Assembly (NCBI GenBank): GCA_019416685.1
Contig: DXWV01000036.1
Span: forward strand, 1-8,843
From: Bacteroides sp.
Lineage (GTDB): Bacteria; Bacteroidota; Bacteroidia; Bacteroidales; Bacteroidaceae
Length of the DNA stretch: 8,843 nt
Direction of reading: 5' to 3'
Part shown: positions 1-6,287 of the stretch, piece after piece
Layout: each line of letters begins with the position of its first letter
Numbering within the stretch: the first letter of the stretch is position 1
Program-made: the position numbers and the translations under genes
Notes under the pieces: model-generated
What the model was told of the DNA's origin: nothing
Database searches by the model: none
What the model saw: the letters and a program-made list of their open reading frames with translations, nothing else

Positions 1-16
1 AAGGTTAACAAAGGTT

Positions 17-41
17 GGAGCAAGGCGTTGCTCCTTTTTTT
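17..41 (+). terminator. Rho-independent terminator of an off-window upstream gene
   Basis: A 7-bp perfect stem (GGAGCAA at 17-23, TTGCTCC at 28-34) with a GGCG loop is followed by seven T (35-41). The T run lies on the + strand side only, so it ends + strand transcription entering from the left of the window. The gene it closes is not visible. Confidence 0.9.
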
Positions 42-52
42 ATGCCTATACG

Positions 53-83
53 TTTGCTTTCTCTAAAAATAGTAATACATTTG
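53..83 (+). promoter_or_regulatory. Bacteroides-type promoter (TTTG-N19-TACATTTG)
   Basis: TTTG at 53-56 and TACATTTG at 76-83 are separated by exactly 19 nt, matching the Bacteroides primary-sigma consensus (-33 TTTG, -7 TAnnTTTG). Transcription would begin near 90. The next gene starts at 288, so the leader would be about 200 nt. A further TAnnTTTG match, TACGTTTG at 49-56, overlaps the -33 box but lacks a good upstream partner. The promoter sits directly after the terminator, as expected for a fresh transcription unit. Confidence 0.6.
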
Positions 84-287
84 CAATACAGACATTTCCT
101 CCAAACAGCCAAGTATTATCATATAAATAAATTCAAAGCTTTATCAAGAGTTATAATAAGACAAAATGTATTCTAACATAATTTTATTGATAAAATACAT
201 AGATTGTTTCATTCAAATAAAACTATAAATCAATATATAGAATTTGTAAGTTGAAGATATCAAGAATAAAAAGCTATTAAAATAATT

Positions 288-761
288 ATGAAACAACAAC
301 CTCAACTCAACGATCACAATAAACAGGAGTATCCTCCTATGCATTCAGTAGAACACATTCTGAACGCAACCATGGTGAAAACTTTTGGCTGTCCACGCTC
401 GCGAACGGCTCATATAGAAAAGAAGAAAAGTAAATGTGACTACGAACTTTCTTCCTGCCCTACTGATGAACAAATACAGGCTGTAGAAGATAAAGTAAAT
501 GAAGTTATCAATCAACATCTCCCTGTAACGATTAAATTCATGCCCAAAAAAGAAGCTAAAGATATTGTAGATCTTAGTAAGTTGCCGGAAGATGCAAGTG
601 AAACTCTACGTATTGTCCGTATAGGAGATTATGATGCTTGTGCCTGCATCGGACTACATGTAGAGAACACCTCTGAAATAGATACATTCAAAATCATCAG
701 CCACGATTATGATGAAGAAAAAAAAGTATTAAGGATACGGTTTAAGCTAATAAAACAATAA
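288..761 (+). CDS. Stand-alone AlaX/SAD-like protein, probable trans-editing aminoacyl-tRNA deacylase
   Basis: A 157-aa protein resembling the second additional domain (SAD) of alanyl/threonyl-tRNA synthetases. Seen: an HxxxH motif at residues 19-23 (HSVEH) and a CxxxH motif at 120-124 (CIGLH) followed by V-x-N-T-S-E-I, which lines up with the CGGTHV-x-x-T-G-x-I region of the AlaRS editing domain. In that family these four residues bind the Zn that supports hydrolysis of mischarged tRNA. A basic stretch EKKKSKC lies at 44-50. There is no synthetase catalytic or anticodon domain, so cytoplasmic free-standing editing (for example Ser- or Gly-tRNA(Ala)) is the inference; the actual substrate is unknown. 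ATG 288 was chosen because it keeps residues just before the HxxxH; ATG 339 (residue 18) would leave only one residue ahead of it. No clear Shine-Dalgarno, which is normal here. Hsp20 follows after 228 nt with its own promoter. Confidence 0.75.
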   Translation: MKQQPQLNDHNKQEYPPMHSVEHILNATMVKTFGCPRSRTAHIEKKKSKCDYELSSCPTDEQIQAVEDKVNEVINQHLPVTIKFMPKKEAKDIVDLSKLPEDASETLRIVRIGDYDACACIGLHVENTSEIDTFKIISHDYDEEKKVLRIRFKLIKQ

Positions 762-885
762 GAGAAAAAACAAAAATCTATCTATCTTATATAAAATAAA
801 CAAAAACAAGTAACATTATGGCATAAACAGCGAAACTTTGGCACTTCAGTTATGACAAATAGTCAAATACAAGAACAAAAATGCC

Positions 886-901
886 TTGGCACATGTTTTG
901 C
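886..901 (+). promoter_or_regulatory. Sigma-54 (-24/-12) promoter of the Hsp20 gene
   Basis: TTGGCAC at 886-892, five bases, then TTGC at 898-901. The invariant GG (888-889) and GC (900-901) are exactly 12 nt apart, as RpoN promoters require. The predicted start is near 913, giving a 5' UTR of about 77 nt before ATG 990. No good Bacteroides TTTG/TAnnTTTG pair was found between the two genes; AAACTTTG at 833-840 is the nearest and has the wrong first base and no -33 partner. Sigma-54 promoters need an enhancer-binding activator; its site is not certain (a TGAC-N5-GTCA palindrome at 853-865 is one candidate). Confidence 0.75.
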
Positions 902-912
902 CTAATTATTAG

Positions 913-946
913 TGAACAACGGTTCCGGAAACGGGACGGCAGTTCA
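913..946 (+). promoter_or_regulatory. Hairpin at the predicted 5' end of the hsp20 mRNA
   Basis: The inner stem pairs GTTCCG (922-927) with CGGGAC (932-937), with one G-U pair, and closes on a GAAA tetraloop (928-931). The outer stem pairs TGAAC (913-917) with GTTCA (942-946) around a 4x4 internal loop. The outer stem begins at the base predicted as the sigma-54 start site. The ribosome-binding AGGAG (976-980) lies outside it, so it is more likely a 5' stabiliser or protein/RNA target than a classic thermometer that masks the start. The same stretch also reads as a DNA palindrome TTCCGGAA (923-930). Confidence 0.45.
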
Positions 947-989
947 TTAATTAACCGAATGTTTAACTAAAAGATAGGAGACTAAAATT

Positions 990-1418
990 ATGATGCCTGT
1001 TAGAAGAACTCAGAACTGGTTACCAAGTATCTTTAACGATTTCTTTGATAATGAATGGATGGTAAAAGCAAATGCTACTGCACCTGCTATTAACGTGATC
1101 GAATCAGAAAAAGAATACAAAGTAGAGGTGGCTGCTCCGGGGATGACAAAGGAAGATTTCAACATCCGTATTGATGAAGATAATAACCTCGTTATTTCTA
1201 TGGAGAAAAAAACAGAAAACAAGGAAGAAAAGAAAGACGGTCGCTATCTGCGCCGTGAGTTCTCATACTCCAAATTTCAGCAAACAATGATTTTGCCTGA
1301 CAATGTAGACAAAGAAAAAATTTCAGCTCAGGTTGAAAATGGTGTCCTTGCCATTGAACTTCCAAAGCTTAGCGAAGAAGAGATTAAAAAGCCTGAAAGA
1401 ACCATCGAAATAAAATAA
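990..1418 (+). CDS. Hsp20 small heat-shock protein (alpha-crystallin family)
   Basis: A 142-aa ATP-independent holdase chaperone of the cytoplasm that binds unfolding proteins and passes them to DnaK/ClpB. Seen: a short N-terminal arm with the usual aromatic/acidic pattern (IFNDFFDNEW, 14-23), an alpha-crystallin domain at about 32-126 including APGMTKEDF (49-57), the family signature NGVLAIELPK (117-126), and a C-terminal I-x-I anchor (IEI, 139-141) used to build oligomers. Length is typical. Start 990 was chosen because AGGAG at 976-980 lies 9 nt upstream; the second ATG (993) would leave 12 nt. It is a single-gene unit with a sigma-54 promoter before it and a strong terminator after it, facing the convergent exporter operon. 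Codon use looks like its neighbours. Confidence 0.96.
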   Translation: MMPVRRTQNWLPSIFNDFFDNEWMVKANATAPAINVIESEKEYKVEVAAPGMTKEDFNIRIDEDNNLVISMEKKTENKEEKKDGRYLRREFSYSKFQQTMILPDNVDKEKISAQVENGVLAIELPKLSEEEIKKPERTIEIK

Positions 1419-1453
1419 TTATAAGACAGACTTTACTATAGAATTAAATTAAG

Positions 1454-1491
1454 AAACTGTTTCCCACTTAAAAAAGGGAAACAGTTTTTTT
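1454..1491 (+). terminator. Strong terminator after hsp20, possibly bidirectional
   Basis: A 12-bp perfect stem (AAACTGTTTCCC at 1454-1465 with GGGAAACAGTTT at 1476-1487), a 10-nt loop, and a T run through 1491. On the - strand the same stem is followed by TTTCTTAATTT, only moderately T-rich, so it may also stop readthrough from the convergent exporter operon that ends at 1545. Confidence 0.92.
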
Positions 1492-1522
1492 ATTATCACA
1501 TTCATATAAATTATTGATAGCA

Positions 1523-1544
1523 GGAATGTAAATCAAAACATTCC
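1523..1544 (-). terminator. Hairpin directly after the exporter operon, without T run
   Basis: GGAATGT (1523-1529) pairs with ACATTCC (1538-1544) around an 8-nt loop. It abuts the stop codon of the last permease gene (TAG at 1547-1545 on the - strand). No T run follows on the - strand, so on its own it would be a weak terminator. It may protect the mRNA 3' end while the larger stem at 1454-1487 stops transcription. Confidence 0.45.
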
Positions 1545-2678
1545 CTATACCCTTTTCCGATAACTTTGCACAGCCCATATATTAAAAAATAATACAAATG
1601 CCAATAATGCCCCCAATTGTGGTAACATATCTGCAAAACCACTACCTTTCAGATAAACCATACGCATCACTTGCATTAAATATTTCAACGGGTTCAGAAC
1701 AGTAATCGCTTGTGCCCACTCTGGCATACTACTAATAGGAGTAAACAAGCCACTCATCAGAATAAGGATAAGCATACAGAACCACATGACAAACATGGCT
1801 TGTTGCATGGTAGCAGAATGATTGGAGATAACCAAACCCAATCCAGACATGGAAAGAACAAACAGAACAGCGAAGCAGTAAATAACCAGAAAATGTCCCG
1901 CAGGCAGAATACCATAAAGCAGCCAGGCAAGGATAAAGCAGATGGTGAGTACTACAAAGCCAATGAGCCAATACGGAATGAGTTTTGCCAGAATAAAAGT
2001 AAACTTGCCGACAGGAGTAACATTGATTTGCTCGATAGTACCCACTTCCTTCTCACTAACGATATTAAGAGTAGGCAGAAATCCACAGATAAGAGTAAGC
2101 AACATTACCATAAGAGCCGGGACCATGAACAATTTATAATTAAGGTTAGGATTGAATAAGTTGAGAGTTGTGTAGTCAGTTGAAAGTTGGGAATTCATCA
2201 TGACACTTATATCGCCCGGCGTATCTCCCCGTGTAGGAAGCACCATTACTTCAGAAGCATAACTTTGAATGATATTAGAGAGGTAAGAACCTCCGAGCCC
2301 ACCTTTGGTACCATTTACTGCATTAGCAGCAATAAGAATGTGAGAACTACGCCCTACAGTGCAATCTTTTTCAAAATCACGAGGGATTTCGAGAATGATA
2401 TCGGCATCACCTGCTTCTACATTCTTTAGCGCCTCATCATACGAGTCAGGAAGCGCTGTCAAACGAAAATAAGTAGAAGCAGAAATCTTATCAACTAACC
2501 GACGGGAAGTAGCAGAATGATCATTGTCTACAATATTGAGAGAAACATTCCGTATTTCCAGATTCATAGCCCAAGGCATAAGAACCATAATCATACAAGG
2601 AAAAACAAGTATGAGACGCGGAAGAAAGGAGTTGCGAAACAACTGCTTGAATTCTTTTTCAATGAGAAACTTTATCAT
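1545..2678 (-). CDS. ABC-2 type permease, second exporter subunit (YbhS/YbhR-like)
   Basis: A 377-aa inner-membrane half-channel. Seen: N-terminal amphipathic segment, TM1 about 21-39, a large extracytoplasmic domain (about 40-183), then five further TM segments at roughly 184-203, 232-254, 263-284, 293-314 and 354-371. The cytoplasmic SEKEVGTIEQ (208-217) is the ABC-2 coupling motif, and NPLKYLMQVMR (329-339) is the usual segment before the last helix. It is a paralogue of the preceding permease; both share the N-V-x6-D...RR-x-VD-x-I-x-AS-x-YFR and GDAD patterns in the periplasmic domain, so a heterodimer is likely. The start is the ATG at 2678; a TTG two codons upstream (2684) is in frame but less likely. 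It is last in the operon, after an 89-nt gap rich in repeats. Substrate unknown. Confidence 0.9.
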   Translation of the reverse strand: MIKFLIEKEFKQLFRNSFLPRLILVFPCMIMVLMPWAMNLEIRNVSLNIVDNDHSATSRRLVDKISASTYFRLTALPDSYDEALKNVEAGDADIILEIPRDFEKDCTVGRSSHILIAANAVNGTKGGLGGSYLSNIIQSYASEVMVLPTRGDTPGDISVMMNSQLSTDYTTLNLFNPNLNYKLFMVPALMVMLLTLICGFLPTLNIVSEKEVGTIEQINVTPVGKFTFILAKLIPYWLIGFVVLTICFILAWLLYGILPAGHFLVIYCFAVLFVLSMSGLGLVISNHSATMQQAMFVMWFCMLILILMSGLFTPISSMPEWAQAITVLNPLKYLMQVMRMVYLKGSGFADMLPQLGALLAFVLFFNIWAVQSYRKRV

Positions 2679-2684
2679 ATTCAA

Positions 2685-2716
2685 TAATGTGCCAATATAC
2701 TAATGTGCCAATTGGC
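2685..2716. repeat. Two tandem 16-bp units sharing TAATGTGCCAAT, with a palindrome
   Basis: TAATGTGCCAAT occurs at 2685-2696 and again at 2701-2712, a 16-bp period with 12 identical bases. The second copy runs into a perfect 10-bp palindrome GCCAATTGGC (2707-2716). It lies in the spacer between the two permease genes, 6 nt upstream of the second permease ATG. From memory, short GTGCCAAT/ATTGGCAC strings recur in Bacteroides intergenic DNA, but that needs a genome search. Confidence 0.7.
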
Positions 2717-2724
2717 TGGCGTAT

Positions 2725-2750
2725 TTAACCGGTTAATTATATTAATTAAT
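2725..2750. repeat. Cluster of perfect palindromes between the permease genes
   Basis: TTAACCGGTTAA (2725-2736) is a perfect 12-bp palindrome. It overlaps an inverted repeat TTAATTA (2733-2739), TAT, TAATTAA (2743-2749). Together with GCCAATTGGC at 2707-2716 this makes the only structured, non-coding stretch of any length between genes that are otherwise closely packed. It could be an RNA structure tuning the last gene, a protein site, or a scar. No function is assigned. Confidence 0.6.
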
Positions 2751-2767
2751 TCTCGCTTGTTGATATA

Positions 2768-3871
2768 TCATTCCAATCTGCTTTTGAATTTTTTAAAACT
2801 AATCGTTATCAGTACTGCTGCCATTAATGCCAGAATGCCTACTTCTTTCAAAACCAGCGTAATATCCACCCCTTCAATCATTAGTTTGCGCACAGCCTGA
2901 ATATACCAACGGGCAGGCAATATATCAGAAATTATCTGCAATATCAGCGGCATGCTCTCTATAGGAAAAATCATACCGGAAAGAATCATTGTCGGCATCA
3001 TCAGTATCAACCCCGAAGCAAGCATAGCAGCCACCTGTGTTCGTGTCACAGAAGAAATAAGCAGCCCTAATGCCAATGACACAAATATAAATAATAAAGA
3101 CACCGTTATCAGCCAAAACAAACTACCAGCCACCGGCACGTGCAGTACATAAACTGACAGTAACAGAATAGTGACCAAATTAATGAACGACAGTACAAAA
3201 TAAGGTACTGCCTTCGATAAAATAACGAAAAGCGGTTTCACCGGAGAGACTAACAGAATCTCCATCGTACCGGTTTCTTTCTCACGGACAATTGAAATGG
3301 AAGTCATCATTGCACAAATCAGCATAAGTATAAGTCCCATCACACCAGGCACAAAGTTATAAGTACTCTTCATCTGTGGATTATAGAGTAGTTTCACATC
3401 CGGCACAATAGTAGCAACCGACATACCCGGAGGCAGCATTTCCTGCTGTACAGAAGCAATGATACCGGCAGCATAGTTCGTTCGGGTAGTTGCCATATTG
3501 GGATCAGTAGCATCGGCCACAAGCTGTATTTGTGAATCACCTGTATAAATACCATCAGCAAAACGGGTACTGAACACAATGGCCAGATCGGCGTCTCCTT
3601 CACGAAAAATCGTTTCCAACTCTTCCGGAGAGTGTATCATGCGTTCCATCCTAAAGTATTCACTGGCGCCGATACGGTCTACAATACGGCGAGTCATCAC
3701 ATCATTACTGGGATCAAGTACCACTACCCGCACATTTTTCACCTCTGTAGAGATAGCAAAACCAAAGAGGATAATTTGAACAATAGGCATACCCAAAAGG
3801 ATTAGCATCGTTCTCCGGTCACGGAAAATATGATAAAATTCTTTTCTTACAAAGGCAAAAAACTGTTTCAT
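2768..3871 (-). CDS. ABC-2 type permease, first exporter subunit (YbhS/YbhR-like)
   Basis: A 367-aa inner-membrane subunit. Seen: N-terminal VRKEFYHIFRDRR (8-20), TM1 about 21-40, an extracytoplasmic domain to about 172, then TM segments near 173-192, 222-244, 251-272, 280-301 and 343-359. REKETGTMEILLVSP (196-210) is the canonical ABC-2 cytoplasmic coupling sequence, and LPARWYIQAVR (318-328) precedes the last helix. In this family the large periplasmic domain docks with the adaptor protein. The gene begins 3 nt after the ATPase stop codon, which implies translational coupling, while an 83-89 nt structured gap separates it from the second permease. Probable partner in a heterodimeric channel; substrate unknown. 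Confidence 0.92.
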   Translation of the reverse strand: MKQFFAFVRKEFYHIFRDRRTMLILLGMPIVQIILFGFAISTEVKNVRVVVLDPSNDVMTRRIVDRIGASEYFRMERMIHSPEELETIFREGDADLAIVFSTRFADGIYTGDSQIQLVADATDPNMATTRTNYAAGIIASVQQEMLPPGMSVATIVPDVKLLYNPQMKSTYNFVPGVMGLILMLICAMMTSISIVREKETGTMEILLVSPVKPLFVILSKAVPYFVLSFINLVTILLLSVYVLHVPVAGSLFWLITVSLLFIFVSLALGLLISSVTRTQVAAMLASGLILMMPTMILSGMIFPIESMPLILQIISDILPARWYIQAVRKLMIEGVDITLVLKEVGILALMAAVLITISFKKFKSRLE

Positions 3872-3874
3872 AAC

Positions 3875-5335
3875 TTAATCTGCTTTACGAACGGCCTTAC
3901 GGGCCAATTGTTGAAATACGTCATCCATTGTTTGAGTATGAAACTTCTCTTTGAGCCCGCGGGGAGTATCAAGAGCTTCAATACGTCCATCCACCATAAT
4001 AGAAACACGGTCGCAATACTCAGCCTCATCCATATAATGAGTGGTGACAAAGACAGTTATACCACGGTCGGCCGCCCGATAGATGAGTTCCCAGAATTGA
4101 CGGCGGGTAGCAGGATCTACACCTCCGGTCGGCTCATCCAGAAAAACAATCTTCGGTTCATGAAAAATAGAGACTGAAAAGGCCAGCTTCTGTTTCCATC
4201 CTAAAGGGAGACTTTTCACAAGCATTTCACGTTCAGCAGTAAAGCCAAGACGTTCCAATAATTCATCGGTTTTATTAGCTATCTCCCTCTCTTTCATACC
4301 ATATATACCGGCAAAAAGACGAATATTTTCCCATACTTTAAGATCCTCGTACAATGAAAACCTCTGACTCATATAGCCTATATTTTTCTTAATTTCTTCA
4401 GACTGAGTGAAAAGATCAAATCCGGCTACCCTACCACTACCGGCAGTAGGTTTACTTAGTCCGCAAAGCATACGCATAGCAGTCGTCTTTCCGGCACCAT
4501 TGGCACCCAAAAAACCAAAAATTTCACCCCGGTTTACCTGAAACGAGATATGATCTACAGCAGTAAACGTGCCGAAACGTTTACAAAGGTTGTCAACTTC
4601 GATAACTGTTTCGCCTTTATGACGTAACTCCTCCCGTTCCAATCCCGGCGGGCACAGGATATGAGCGAATTCCCGGAGGATGTGCTCCGGAGTATCAATG
4701 CCATGTATTTGTCCTTCATTGATAAATGCGATCCGGTCACACTGGCGGGCCTCATCCATGATCGGTGTGGATACTATAATAGTAATGCCCTGCTCTTTGA
4801 GACGGCGCAGCATTTCCCAGAACTCTTTGCGTGAAACCGGATCGACTCCGGTAGTAGGTTCATCCAGAAAGAGAATATCCGGTTTATGGATCAAGGCACA
4901 ACTTAGTGCAAGCTTCTGTTTCATTCCGCCCGACAATGCTCCTGCACGACGTTTCTTAAAAGGTTCTATCTGTTGATAGATATCTTTCACCAAATCATAA
5001 TTTTCTTCTATCGTAGTGTGAAAAACAGTAGCAAAAAAGTTCAGGTTCTCTTCCACCGTCAGGTCCTGGTAAAGTGAAAACCTGCCGGGCATATAGCCCA
5101 CTTTCCGGCGAATCTCTTTATAACCTTTCACCACATCCTTCCCACCTACAGTAGCCGTACCTTCATCGGCAAGCAATAAGGTAGTAAGTATACGAAAAAG
5201 TGTGCTCTTACCTGCTCCATCCGGACCAATAAGTCCAAATAGTTCACCGGGTTTCACAGCAAAAGAAACTCCACGAAGCGCCTCTACCTTCCCATAACGT
5301 TTGCTTATATTATCCACCACTACTTCCATCTCCAT
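3875..5335 (-). CDS. Fused double-domain ABC exporter ATPase (YbhF/RbbA-like)
   Basis: A 486-aa protein carrying two nucleotide-binding domains that powers the two ABC-2 permeases. NBD1 (about 1-225): Walker A GPDGAGKST (37-45), signature LSGGMKQ (134-140), Walker B ILFLDEP (154-160). NBD2 (about 245-470): Walker A GANGAGKTT (277-285), Q-loop Q324, Walker B IVFLDEP (396-402), switch H433. The domains are unequal. NBD1 has G84 at the Q-loop position and P191 at the H-switch position, while NBD2 has a degenerate signature LPLGWKQ (376-382). Because ABC sites form between domains, one site is fully canonical and the other degenerate. GWKQ-type second signatures are, as I recall, usual in YbhF relatives. 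ATG 5335 is taken as start; ATG 5329 (residue 3) is 6 nt after AGGAAGG and is just as credible. No membrane segment follows NBD2, unlike RbbA. Confidence 0.94.
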   Translation of the reverse strand: MEMEVVVDNISKRYGKVEALRGVSFAVKPGELFGLIGPDGAGKSTLFRILTTLLLADEGTATVGGKDVVKGYKEIRRKVGYMPGRFSLYQDLTVEENLNFFATVFHTTIEENYDLVKDIYQQIEPFKKRRAGALSGGMKQKLALSCALIHKPDILFLDEPTTGVDPVSRKEFWEMLRRLKEQGITIIVSTPIMDEARQCDRIAFINEGQIHGIDTPEHILREFAHILCPPGLEREELRHKGETVIEVDNLCKRFGTFTAVDHISFQVNRGEIFGFLGANGAGKTTAMRMLCGLSKPTAGSGRVAGFDLFTQSEEIKKNIGYMSQRFSLYEDLKVWENIRLFAGIYGMKEREIANKTDELLERLGFTAEREMLVKSLPLGWKQKLAFSVSIFHEPKIVFLDEPTGGVDPATRRQFWELIYRAADRGITVFVTTHYMDEAEYCDRVSIMVDGRIEALDTPRGLKEKFHTQTMDDVFQQLARKAVRKAD

Positions 5336-5342
5336 CCTTCCT

Positions 5343-5384
5343 CAACTTTCAATCTTTATTTCCAACTTTCCATTTTCAATTAAA
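5343..5384. repeat. CAACTTTC-type short repeats between adaptor and ATPase genes
   Basis: CAACTTTC occurs at 5343-5350 and 5363-5370, 20 bp apart, in a run of related TTTCCA/TTTCAA strings extending to about 5382. The run spans most of the 40-nt spacer and includes the adaptor's stop codon (TGA, 5378-5376 on the - strand). Bacteroides genomes often carry such TTTCAA-rich runs between genes (recalled, not checked here). Confidence 0.5.
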
Positions 5385-6275
5385 ACAAACTCCTCCATAC
5401 ATCCCTATCTTCAAGTAGCCGTCATTCTTCACAGTTATCTTCACTGCATATACCAGATTAGCGCGTTCATCTTTAGTAAGGATGGTTTTTGGTGTAAACT
5501 CCGAACGGTCAGATATCCAGGTAACAACTCCCGGGTACTCTTTTCGGATATCATTACCATAATCGGAAAACACAGTCACCTTTTGTCCAAGTTTCACCTT
5601 AGAAAGCTGTTCAGAAGTTATATAGGCACGAATATACATCTGTTCCATATCCGCCACTTTAAACAAAGGTTTCCCCATAGTAGCAAGCTCACCGGCTTCG
5701 GCATATTTGGCAAGAACCGTTCCATTAAGAGGAGATGTTATGTGACATTTTATTAATTGGTCTTCTATCTGTGCCACCTGAATAGCTACCGAAGAACTCT
5801 GCCACGTAAGGCTTTGCCGGCTATTAAGCAAGGTTGAGCCCTGGGCAATCAGTTGCCGTTGAAGAACAGAGAGGTGTGCATCCGCATCATCCAGTTGCTT
5901 TTGATTCGCCGCTCCTGCCTTCAACAGATTTTCAACACGACGTTTCTCACGTTCGGCAGTGACAATCTGTTCTTTCAAAGCAGCCACCTGTTTCAGGATA
6001 TCAGGTCGCTGATCTTCCACTGACCTCACATTTGCTTCCAATTGTATCTTCTTCAGATAAAGCTGAACAGTATCTACAAGCCCCACCTGTTGACCGGCTT
6101 TCACCAGTGTACCTTCTTCTACTTCCAGACTGAGTAACTTACCGGCCGCTTCGGAAGAAACAAGTACTTCGGTTGTTTCAAATGTTCCGGTAGCGTCATA
6201 ATCGGGGCTACCGCTTCCACAAGCAGCAGCTATGAACAGTAGGGAAGAAAATCCTATAAATTTCATTCGTTTCAT
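5376..6275 (-). CDS. Periplasmic adaptor lipoprotein of the exporter (HlyD/YbhG family)
   Basis: A 299-aa membrane-fusion protein bridging the ABC permeases and the outer-membrane channel. Seen: a signal sequence ending in a lipobox-like FIAAAC with C19 as the probable acylated residue; a split lipoyl/barrel-sandwich domain (about 36-70 and 180-210, with SPLNGTVLAKYAEAGE at 181-196); between them a long coiled-coil hairpin (about 72-175) rich in Q, E, K and A; then a beta-barrel and membrane-proximal domain. FTPKTILTKDERANLVYAVKI (260-280) and LKIGMYG (288-294) match the C-terminal pattern of YbhG-like adaptors, so the protein looks complete although it ends only five residues later. ATG 6275 was chosen; ATG 6266 (residue 4) is possible. 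It starts 12 nt after the TolC-like gene, with no obvious Shine-Dalgarno. Confidence 0.93.
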   Translation of the reverse strand: MKRMKFIGFSSLLFIAAACGSGSPDYDATGTFETTEVLVSSEAAGKLLSLEVEEGTLVKAGQQVGLVDTVQLYLKKIQLEANVRSVEDQRPDILKQVAALKEQIVTAEREKRRVENLLKAGAANQKQLDDADAHLSVLQRQLIAQGSTLLNSRQSLTWQSSSVAIQVAQIEDQLIKCHITSPLNGTVLAKYAEAGELATMGKPLFKVADMEQMYIRAYITSEQLSKVKLGQKVTVFSDYGNDIRKEYPGVVTWISDRSEFTPKTILTKDERANLVYAVKITVKNDGYLKIGMYGGVCFN

Positions 6276-6287
6276 AACAGGGCTATT

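Noticed and set aside
166..228. 20-codon hydrophobic small ORF in the leader of the AlaX/SAD-like gene
   Set aside because: There is no ribosome-binding site and the I/L/K/Y composition is what very AT-rich DNA encodes by chance; not enough support to call a gene.
1710..2159. 149-codon open frame on the + strand opposite the second permease gene
   Set aside because: The peptide is low-complexity and charged (N/K/Q/H-rich), has no promoter or ribosome-binding site, and lies entirely over a well-supported membrane protein gene on the other strand.
2685..2712. The two - strand TTGGCAC strings as further sigma-54 promoters for the last permease
   Set aside because: The bases 12 nt downstream of each GG are TA and AA, not GC, so the obligatory -12 element is missing; they are better described as a direct repeat.
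3352..3359. TAACTTTG on the - strand inside the first permease gene as an internal promoter
   Set aside because: Only an isolated TAnnTTTG match in coding sequence without a seen TTTG partner; such 6-base matches are expected by chance.
5301..5756. 151-codon open frame on the + strand over the adaptor gene
   Set aside because: It is the antisense shadow of the adaptor and repeat region; the composition is not protein-like and the adaptor frame has clear domain motifs.
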